A stretch of DNA of 11,530 nt from an uncultured Desulfobacterales bacterium (lineage in GTDB: Bacteria > Desulfobacterota > Desulfobacteria > Desulfobacterales > JAFDCJ01), in NCBI GenBank assembly GCA_945787595.1, contig CALZJV010000278.1, positions 1 to 11,530 of the forward strand, read 5' to 3'. The notes beneath the pieces are model-generated. The model saw nothing but the letters and a program-made list of their open reading frames with translations, did not search any database and was not told the origin of the DNA. A program made the position numbers and the translations under genes. Below are positions 6,521-11,530 of this stretch, in pieces (the stretch's first letter is position 1; each line of letters begins with the position of its first letter).

Positions 6521-7447
6521 TCATGCGATTGCTTTCCGATCTTTCTCGAGTTTTTCCAGGATGCCCTTCATGATCTTTTCAATCCGTGTCTTCATGTTGC
6601 GATATTTGAACCGTTCGGCATCCGACAGGGGTTGTTTCGGCGGCCCCATTTTGAATCCTCGCATTTCCATAGCCAGTTTAAATCCCAGGGGAAAGGGCAG
6701 GGCAAACATGGTTCGGAGGATGAGCAGGATAGAGGTCTGCAATTGCTGTGCTTCTTGGTATTGCCCCTTTTTCCAGGCTTGATAGATGTCTACCATGATC
6801 TCCGGCAAAATCCCCGATGTCGCCGTCATACAGCCCTTTCCACCGACCATGAGACACGGAAACAGGGTCTCTTCTCTTCCCGTCAGAATGTGAATATCCT
6901 CACCGGCAATTTTGATTTTATCCATAAAATGCATGAAATCCACCATGCTGCCGCTGCTGTCCTTCATCCCGACGATGTTCCTGTGCCGGGACAGTCGTTT
7001 GACTACGTCGTATGAAAGCGGCTGGGTAAACAGGGGAATGTTATAAATAATGTTGGGTATATTGACGCCATCGGCAATGCTCTCAAAATACTTTTCGATG
7101 TTTTCCTGGGACATTTGATAAAAATAGGGCGGCGCCACTACGACCCCATCACATGCGAGATCCTTTGCCTTTTGCGCCAAGCAAATAGACTCCGCAGGGT
7201 TGCTGGAACCGACTCCCGGGGTGATTTTGACCCGTCCGTCATTCTGATCGACAATAATTTCCATCATGCGGAATTTTTCTTCCCGGCTCATATGGATAAA
7301 TTCTCCAACCGAGCTTATGGGGAACAAGCCGTCAACACCGCCTTTGATCTGAAAATCAACGATACGCCTTAATTCGGCCTCATTAATCGACCCATCGTCG
7401 TCAAAAGGGGTTAGCATGGCAACATAAACGCCTTCAGGTTTAAACAT
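6521..7447 (-). CDS. DapA/N-acetylneuraminate lyase superfamily aldolase, candidate 2-keto-3-deoxy sugar-acid aldolase
   Basis: This is a 308-residue class I (Schiff-base) aldolase or lyase with the DHDPS/NAL barrel fold. Family hallmarks are 'GVYVAMLTPFDDDGSI' (6-21), 'GLFPISSVGEF' (40-50, where DapA and NAL carry G-T/S-T-G-E), 'KITPGVGSSNPAESI', the catalytic tyrosine in 'IIYNIPLF' (Y135), the Schiff-base lysine in 'IVGMKDSSGSM' (K162) and a following 'ILTGREETLFPCLMVGGKG'. The altered S-S-V-G-E loop and the lack of lysine-pathway neighbours argue against true dihydrodipicolinate synthase. The KDG kinase and AOR nearby favour cleavage of a 2-keto-3-deoxy sugar acid to pyruvate plus an aldehyde, but this is inferred from context. 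A strong Shine-Dalgarno fixes the ATG at 7447. The gene is separated from the AOR gene by 205 bp with a hairpin, so it may be its own transcription unit. Confidence 0.88.
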   Translation of the reverse strand: MFKPEGVYVAMLTPFDDDGSINEAELRRIVDFQIKGGVDGLFPISSVGEFIHMSREEKFRMMEIIVDQNDGRVKITPGVGSSNPAESICLAQKAKDLACDGVVVAPPYFYQMSQENIEKYFESIADGVNIPNIIYNIPLFTQPLSYDVVKRLSRHRNIVGMKDSSGSMVDFMHFMDKIKIAGEDIHILTGREETLFPCLMVGGKGCMTATSGILPEIMVDIYQAWKKGQYQEAQQLQTSILLILRTMFALPFPLGFKLAMEMRGFKMGPPKQPLSDAERFKYRNMKTRIEKIMKGILEKLEKDRKAIA

Positions 7448-7458
7448 GATCTTCGTGA

Positions 7459-7465
7459 CCTCCTC
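7459..7465 (-). promoter_or_regulatory. Strong ribosome binding site of the DapA-family gene
   Basis: On the minus strand GAGGAGG lies 11 bases before the ATG at 7447. It is the best Shine-Dalgarno in the window and supports that start. Confidence 0.8.
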
Positions 7466-7586
7466 AAAATGATAATAGTTATCGGTTATTCGTTAATCGC
7501 TGTTGGTGTTTGGCTGCGGCACGTTGTTTTGGAGTCATTGATGGCATATATCCAGCAACCGTGTTCGAGTTAGGGCAATATCGGAA

Positions 7587-7606
7587 AATGAAATGGCGAT
7601 TTCATT
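7587..7606 (-). terminator. Hairpin with short T-run downstream of the AOR gene
   Basis: AATGAAAT-GGCG-ATTTCATT forms a perfect 8-bp stem with a 4-base loop. On the minus strand it is followed by two further T's, so the transcript ends ...AUUUCAUUUU. It lies 47-66 bp after the AOR stop and upstream of the DapA-family gene. The stem is AT-rich, so termination would be weak or partial. No other feature is visible in the 205-bp gap. Confidence 0.4.
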
Positions 7607-7652
7607 CTTTTAAACCAATAAGCAATAACAAATATCTCTAAACTTTTAGATC

Positions 7653-9476
7653 TCAGTTGGAATCTATACCTAACTCTTCTAATTTATCTTTTTCGGGAAA
7701 GCCGATCTCATCCCAGCCGCGGACGAGGTAGTATTCTTCTATCAATTGATCCAGTTGGACCACACGATCCCGGCAGGGCCCCTCTTTGAGAGGTTCACTG
7801 AAAAAGCGTTTAGGAAGCGTATCCAGGTCCCTGGTGAGGCCTTGCCGGATATTGAAAAGCCTAACCAGGTTGTTGACTCTTTCGCCGATCTTCATGACTT
7901 CATCAGAGGAAGCAAAGGCCTCAATTCCGGTGGCGGAGTGAAGAAATGGGGTGATTTGCTTTAGGTTGACCGCAAAGGTTGCGAACAGACACATCCCGCT
8001 GCAATTAACCATGCAGAAAAGGTCCTGCTGGGTTTTGACCAGTTCGGCTTTAAATTCCGTGGAAGATAGATCCATGCGGTCCTCGGTTGCCAGCAGCTCG
8101 TCGCCGATGGGCCATGATCGCAAATGACAGCCACCCCGATCACTGGTGGCATACGCCAGTGCCATGCCCGATGACCCGCGCGGATCATAAGCGGGCAGTT
8201 CAAGTCCCTTGACGTGCATGGCAAAATGCTGCGCCCCCTTGATTTGCTCACCCAAGTTTCTGACGCCTTCCCCCCACAACTTGCCTGCCCCTTTACGCCG
8301 GCCGATAAGATGAACAGCATTGATAATGGATTCATCGTTGCCGAACTTCAAGGGAAACCCGATGTCGGACTCTTTCAAGACCCCTTTCTCAAGACACTCC
8401 ATCAGAAACCCGATGACGTTGCCGGTCGTAATTCCATCAAGTCCGTAGTAATCGCATAAATATTCAGCCTGGATGATGGCACCGACATCCGTATTATCGC
8501 AGTTGGCGCCAAAAGCCCAGACATTTTCATATTCCGGGCCTTCCGTGAAGCTGCCCTTATATTTACCTTTTTTTACTTCAGCAATCTTGCTGCAGTAAAT
8601 AGGGCATCCGAAACAGGCTTTGTTCCTGACATAATATTTTTCGATGGTTTCTTCGTTTACCAGTGATGCGCCCTCGAATTTGCCTTTTTGGAAATTTCGT
8701 ACCGGGTGAATACCAGTCTCATCCATCAGCGATAAAATTATATTGGTTCCGAATTTTTGTCGTCCACCTCCCGTATCCGGGCTGTTGGCAAGCTCGTTGA
8801 AGGCCTCGCGGCAGGTGACCATAAAATGATCCGGGGCATGCAGGGAGATGCTCTTGGTACCTCTGACGGCGATGGCCTTCAAGTTTTTTGATCCCATGAC
8901 CGCACCGGCGCCGCCCCTGCCCAGCGCCCGGTACTCGGAAATGATTGCGGCAAAAACCACGCCTTTTTCCCCCGCCTCTCCGATGCAGGCGACTCTGAAC
9001 TCCTTTCCCAGGCTGTCTTTTATTTGCCGATGAGTCGTTATGGTGTCCGTTCCCCAGAGATCCCCGGCCGGTTTCAGTTCCAATTTGTTATCGTCAATGA
9101 CAAGCATCACCGCTGAGGCGGCTTTGCCTCTGATGATGACCATATCATATCCGGCAAATTTTAGTTCGGGGCCGAAGAAACCACCACAATTTGAATCCAG
9201 CCACAAACCGGTGGCAGGGCTTTTGGTGCAGACTTCAAAGCGTCCGCTGGAAGGCGCCAGGGTACCCGTCAGCGGTCCGGTGGCAAATACCAGGATGTTT
9301 TCCGGCGAGAGCGGATCGCAGTGAGGCGGTAGCTGGTCATAAAGGATCCGCGCACCGAAGCCTTTGCCCCCCATATAATCTTGTGCAAATCTGCGATCCA
9401 GTTCTGTCTCCGCTAGAATGCCGGATGTAAGGTCGACATCCAATATTTTGCCGGTATAACCGTGCCAGGTTTTCAT
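7653..9476 (-). CDS. Aldehyde:ferredoxin oxidoreductase family protein (tungsten/molybdenum-pterin enzyme)
   Basis: This 607-residue protein is the usual full length of the AOR family. These enzymes oxidise an aldehyde to the acid and pass electrons to ferredoxin, using a bis-pterin W (or Mo) cofactor and one [4Fe-4S] cluster. The N-terminal domain shows 'GYTGKILDVDLTSG', 'MGGKGFGARILYD', 'TGPLTGT...SSGRFEV' and 'NCGGFFGPELKFAGYD'. Cluster ligands are C288-x2-C291-x3-C295 ('ACFGCPIYC') plus a distal cysteine in 'CMVNCSGMC' (C488, C492 and C496; which is the ligand is not certain). 'DPRGSSGMALAYATSDRGGCH' is the C-terminal pterin-binding signature. AAGGAA precedes the ATG at good distance. The gene starts 6 bp after the ferredoxin-like gene, so the two products probably form a complex. 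The substrate is unknown. Glyceraldehyde or a related sugar aldehyde is suggested only by neighbours. A decayed paralogue lies at 1435-1578. Confidence 0.95.
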   Translation of the reverse strand: MKTWHGYTGKILDVDLTSGILAETELDRRFAQDYMGGKGFGARILYDQLPPHCDPLSPENILVFATGPLTGTLAPSSGRFEVCTKSPATGLWLDSNCGGFFGPELKFAGYDMVIIRGKAASAVMLVIDDNKLELKPAGDLWGTDTITTHRQIKDSLGKEFRVACIGEAGEKGVVFAAIISEYRALGRGGAGAVMGSKNLKAIAVRGTKSISLHAPDHFMVTCREAFNELANSPDTGGGRQKFGTNIILSLMDETGIHPVRNFQKGKFEGASLVNEETIEKYYVRNKACFGCPIYCSKIAEVKKGKYKGSFTEGPEYENVWAFGANCDNTDVGAIIQAEYLCDYYGLDGITTGNVIGFLMECLEKGVLKESDIGFPLKFGNDESIINAVHLIGRRKGAGKLWGEGVRNLGEQIKGAQHFAMHVKGLELPAYDPRGSSGMALAYATSDRGGCHLRSWPIGDELLATEDRMDLSSTEFKAELVKTQQDLFCMVNCSGMCLFATFAVNLKQITPFLHSATGIEAFASSDEVMKIGERVNNLVRLFNIRQGLTRDLDTLPKRFFSEPLKEGPCRDRVVQLDQLIEEYYLVRGWDEIGFPEKDKLEELGIDSN

Positions 9477-9482
9477 TGGTAT

Positions 9483-9869
9483 TTATTCCTTTGTTCGGAT
9501 GGCTTTAGTGGGACACCATTGCACGCACTGAAATTGGCCATCACAGGTGTCGCAGATCAGTGGCAGACCCGTCGATGAATCCATATGGATACCGTTTACC
9601 GGACAGGCTTCTAGACATACACCGCAGCCGTCACAGCGTTTTTCATCCAGTTGAATCCAGTTTTCCCAGGAGAGGGCATCATGTGGACAAGCCGAGACGC
9701 ATTCGTGGTTTTGACAAGCCAAGCATACTTTTACAGTCGGCGTTTCAGGCCATTTTGCGTCCACATAAATCCGTGAGCGTTTGGTGGTATTTTCTCCAAA
9801 ATGAGTCCACGAACAGATGATCATGCAAATTTGACATTCAGTGCAGAGTGCACGATTTAATTTTATCAT
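9483..9869 (-). CDS. Four-cluster [4Fe-4S] ferredoxin-like electron-transfer subunit
   Basis: This 128-residue protein has sixteen cysteines in four groups: C9/12/15/19, C49/52/57/61, C79/82/85/89 and C106/109/115/119. The arrangement is that of the HycB/DmsB type iron-sulfur subunits, which carry four [4Fe-4S] clusters as an electron wire. It has no signal peptide and no membrane segment, so it should be cytoplasmic. It is encoded 6 bp upstream of the AOR gene in the same direction. It is therefore the likely small subunit or immediate electron acceptor of that enzyme, comparable in role to the small subunits of other bacterial AOR complexes. No Shine-Dalgarno is evident before the ATG at 9869. 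The sequence just upstream belongs to an intergenic repeat. Confidence 0.93.
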   Translation of the reverse strand: MIKLNRALCTECQICMIICSWTHFGENTTKRSRIYVDAKWPETPTVKVCLACQNHECVSACPHDALSWENWIQLDEKRCDGCGVCLEACPVNGIHMDSSTGLPLICDTCDGQFQCVQWCPTKAIRTKE

Positions 9870-9873
9870 CTGT

Positions 9874-9905
9874 GGAGGTCGCTTCGCTCCGTCAATTCAA
9901 TCTCT
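9874..9905 (-). repeat. Short intergenic repeat, inverted relative to the copy near 11304
   Basis: GGAGGTCGCTTCGCTCCGTC at 9874-9893 resembles the reverse complement of 11304-11320 (GGAGGCTTCGCTCTGTC), differing by a 3-base insertion and one substitution. It directly abuts the ferredoxin-like gene's start. The rest of the 194-bp gap to the KDG kinase gene (9906-10009) shows no gene or clear signal. Confidence 0.5.
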
Positions 9906-10009
9906 ATTGGGGTCCAGTTCCCTGGAGCTTGTTGCGATAAAATTTCTTTGCATTAGATGATACCCCGCGACTTGCCGCAAGATGTTCGTTGATGGTTTCT
10001 TATAATCAA

Positions 10010-10063
10010 ACCGCCGGAGGCGAACCTCAATTAGTCAATATTCAATCTACAATATTCAATCAT
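10010..10063. repeat. Intergenic repeat copy with doubled (C)AATATTCAATC words, at the 3' end of the KDG kinase gene
   Basis: This stretch aligns with 11339-11395. Both carry a GCC(T)CGGAG/GCCGGAGG-like block, then GCGAA(A)CC, then runs of TCAATATTCAATC-type words. Here AATATTCAATC is directly repeated (from 10038 and 10051). The stretch ends exactly where the kinase stop codon begins. Confidence 0.55.
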
Positions 10064-11050
10064 TTAGCGGTTCACTCCGGGCTTGGTTCCCGCCAGCAGA
10101 GCCTCAACTTCTTCTTTAGTACACCAGTTGAAATCGCCGGGAAAGCTATGTTTCAGGGCTGCAAAAGCAACGCCGTAATCCAAACCCTTCTGCACATCAT
10201 CCGTTGAGATATAGCCGTATAGGAATCCGGCTGCAAATGAGTCCCCCCGGCCGACTTGATCGACAATATCGATGGAATAGGTTCCCGTTTTAAATGTTTT
10301 ATTCCTGGTTTGGGCGAGGGCGCTCCAGATGCACCGCCATACCGTATCTCCTTCTCGATAGCTGACAGCCACGACCTCAATTGGATAGCGCTTCAGCAAG
10401 ATCGCAGCCAAATCCTCGTCAGTTTCTGCCTTTATATTAAAAACCGTGTGGCTATCACCTCTGGTGGTGATCAGAATATCGACATAATCCATCATGGATG
10501 ACAGGGTTTTGCCGGCTTGCTGCCGGCTCCACAGTTTGGCCCGGTAATTCAAATCCAGGCTCACCTTACAGCCGCATGCTTTAGCCGCTTTTATAGCTTC
10601 CATGGATGCTTGGGCCGCCGATTGGCTGACGGCCGGCGTAATCCCGGTTAAATGGAGGCATTTGGTATCCTTGAGGATATTTTGCCAATCTAATTGCCCG
10701 GGTTTAATACTGCTGAAAGATGAATTTGCACGGTCGTAAAGAACGGAACTGGATCGGGGGGATGCCCCAAATTCGAGAAAATACAGTCCCGCCCGGCCCT
10801 CGTTTTGCCAGATAACCTGCGAGATATCTACGCCGAGTTCACGCGCCTTATTTGCGATCATTCTCCCCAGAGGATTGTCGGGCAGTTTGGATGCCCACGC
10901 ACAATTCAGGCCCAGGCGGCTGGCTCCGACGGCCACATTTAATTCAGCCCCACCGATGTGCAAATCAAGGGTTGTCGTTTGCTCCAGTCGTTTGAAATCC
11001 GGTGGTGACATCCGGACCATGGCTTCTCCAAAGGTAACTATATCGAACAT
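10064..11050 (-). CDS. kdgK: PfkB-family sugar kinase, probable 2-keto-3-deoxygluconate kinase
   Basis: This 328-residue ribokinase-type kinase is predicted to phosphorylate KDG to 2-keto-3-deoxy-6-phosphogluconate with ATP. From the ATG at 11050 it shows 'IVTFGEAMVRMSPP' (4-17), the first PfkB signature 'GGAELNVAVGASRLG' (33-47), 'SSSVLYDRANSSFSSI' (the KDG-kinase-like substrate loop), 'SLDLNYRAKLWS' and the second signature 'DQVGRGDSFAAGFLYG' with the catalytic base D270. The usual GAGD reads GRGD, a mild variant. A TTG at 11059 would add three residues, but GGAGA at 11061-11065 is too close to it and sits well for the ATG. The gene is the first of the minus-strand metabolic group, divergent from the aldo/keto reductase gene and 194 bp before the ferredoxin-like gene. 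Another PfkB substrate such as a related keto-deoxy acid is possible. Confidence 0.85.
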   Translation of the reverse strand: MFDIVTFGEAMVRMSPPDFKRLEQTTTLDLHIGGAELNVAVGASRLGLNCAWASKLPDNPLGRMIANKARELGVDISQVIWQNEGRAGLYFLEFGASPRSSSVLYDRANSSFSSIKPGQLDWQNILKDTKCLHLTGITPAVSQSAAQASMEAIKAAKACGCKVSLDLNYRAKLWSRQQAGKTLSSMMDYVDILITTRGDSHTVFNIKAETDEDLAAILLKRYPIEVVAVSYREGDTVWRCIWSALAQTRNKTFKTGTYSIDIVDQVGRGDSFAAGFLYGYISTDDVQKGLDYGVAFAALKHSFPGDFNWCTKEEVEALLAGTKPGVNR

Positions 11051-11060
11051 GATGGCCAAT

Positions 11061-11065
11061 TCTCC
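11061..11065 (-). promoter_or_regulatory. Ribosome binding site deciding the KDG kinase start
   Basis: GGAGA on the minus strand lies 10 bases before ATG 11050 but only one base before the in-frame TTG at 11059. This makes the ATG the likelier start. Confidence 0.6.
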
Positions 11066-11303
11066 GATGAATGTGATCTAACCAAACGTTCACGGGCTCA
11101 GGTTCAGAGGATGAGACACCATCCCGCTTCCTGCCCATTATTTTTTGTTGATATATTAGACTTATTGAAATATATGACCCTCATCTTTACAGTAAATCGT
11201 ATGTACTTAGTACCAATTTATTGAAATCACATCATATTTGCACATGATTTATGGTATAGCCAGATTGTATATTTAAGCAATTCTATCGATTTAATTAGAA
11301 AAG
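11066..11303. other. Divergent promoter region between the KDG kinase and aldo/keto reductase genes
   Basis: This is the AT-rich, gene-free part of the roughly 390-base gap between two divergent genes, so it must carry at least the kinase promoter. An imperfect inverted repeat, AAATCA...TGATTT, spans 11224-11250. A short GTAC-TTA-GTAC symmetry lies at about 11198-11208. Either could be an operator, but both are weak. I could not find a convincing -35/-10 pair or a sigma-54 element. Confidence 0.4.
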
Positions 11304-11412
11304 ACAGAGCGAAGCCTCCGGCTCGTAGCGGATTTAGCGCCTACGCCTCGGAGAGCGAAACCATAAATCTTCAATCTTCAATCGTCAATACTCAATTCCG
11401 GCTTGTCCGGGT
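11304..11412. repeat. Composite intergenic repeat: long imperfect hairpin plus CAAT(C/A)TTCAATC words and CCGGCTTGTCCGGG
   Basis: Arms at 11315-11330 and 11337-11353 (CTCCGGC..CGTAGCG against GCGCCTACG..TCGGAG) can pair around the loop GATTTA with a few mismatches. After GCGAAACC come TCTTCAATC, TCTTCAATC and GTCAATACTCAATT, then CCGGCTTGTCCGGG. Pieces of this element recur at 6491-6520, 9874-9905 and 10010-10063. It lies between the divergent promoters and the aldo/keto reductase start, so it would be transcribed in that gene's leader if the promoter lies upstream of it. Confidence 0.6.
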
Positions 11413-11441
11413 TGGGAACATATAGCAGAAAGGAGCCAAAA

Positions 11442-11530
11442 ATGGAATACTGCTTTTTAGGAAAAACCGGCATCCAGGTCTCAAGCTTGTGTATGGGAAC
11501 CATGACCTTTGGCCGTGAGGCCGATAAGGA
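11442..11530 (+). CDS. Aldo/keto reductase family protein, N-terminus only (cut by window end)
   Basis: Twenty-nine residues are visible: '[17 protein letters not shown]' followed by 'MGTMTFGRE'. This is the standard first beta-strand and cofactor-pocket entry of aldo/keto reductases, of the sort xRxLGxTGxxVSxLxxGTxxFG. AGGAG at 11431-11435, six bases before the ATG, supports the start. These enzymes reduce carbonyls, or oxidise sugar alcohols and aldoses, with NAD(P)H in the cytoplasm. The gene is divergent from the KDG kinase gene and may serve the same sugar or sugar-acid pathway. The catalytic tetrad lies beyond the window. Confidence 0.85.
   Translation, partial: MEYCFLGKTGIQVSSLCMGTMTFGREADK

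Noticed and set aside
6512..7015. Plus-strand open frame of 167 codons
   Set aside because: It is the antisense shadow of the DapA-family gene and has no recognisable domain or start signal.
6521..7447. Calling the aldolase dihydrodipicolinate synthase (dapA)
   Set aside because: The substrate loop reads SSVGE instead of GTTGE and no lysine-biosynthesis genes are near, so only the superfamily is supported.
7961..8335. Minus-strand 124-codon frame inside the AOR gene
   Set aside because: It overlaps the AOR coding sequence in another frame, and the AOR frame carries the conserved pterin and cysteine motifs.
11237..11280. Sigma-54 or sigma-70 promoter starting at TTGCAC
   Set aside because: No GG-N10-GC pair and no -10 at 16-18 bases could be found.

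Overview
The window is about 11.5 kb of bacterial DNA of intermediate GC content. It most resembles an anaerobic, Desulfobacterota-type (sulfate-reducer-like) genome. That placement is inferred from a tungsten-type aldehyde:ferredoxin oxidoreductase (AOR) with a four-cluster ferredoxin partner, a tripartite tricarboxylate (TTT) transporter, an intact HD-GYP protein, and AT-rich intergenic repeats built on CAATATTCAAT-like words. There are no rRNA or tRNA genes, no CRISPR array and no transposase.

Left edge (1-1722). The 3' nine-tenths of a TctA-type TTT permease gene ends in a perfect 21-bp duplication of its last codons. It is followed by a decayed, frameshifted fragment of a second AOR gene on the minus strand. 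The fragment is about 88% identical to part of the intact AOR gene 7 kb away. An AT-rich leader follows.

Signalling block (1723-6471, all plus strand). Three genes lie in a row. The first is a Ser/Thr kinase-like protein whose catalytic loop (HRDxKPxxN) is cleanly missing. Eleven bp later comes an 858-residue protein made of an N-terminal module seen in regulatory proteins, an 18-unit heptapeptide repeat (ENKGQQx), a long helical region and a degenerate GGDEF domain in which GGDEF reads RKNHF. After 97 bp comes a GAF + HD-GYP protein with a complete phosphodiesterase signature. Two enzyme-dead-looking partners beside one intact c-di-GMP hydrolase is the most unusual arrangement in the window.

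Metabolic block (6521-11050, all minus strand). In transcription order: a PfkB-family 2-keto-3-deoxygluconate (KDG) kinase, a four-cluster ferredoxin-like subunit, an AOR large subunit starting 6 bp after it, and a DapA/NAL-superfamily aldolase or lyase. At the right edge a divergent aldo/keto reductase begins. Together with the sugar- or organic-acid-type permease on the left, this suggests sugar-acid catabolism: an aldolase cleaves a 2-keto-3-deoxy acid, the aldehyde is oxidised with ferredoxin as acceptor, and the kinase provides a phosphorylated branch. This pathway is a hypothesis. The family assignments are firm but the substrates are not.

Intergenic DNA carries related repeats at about 6491, 10010 and 11304-11412, plus a shorter related piece at 9874. 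There is a possible hairpin terminator at 7587-7606 and a perfect 14-bp palindrome at 5153-5166.
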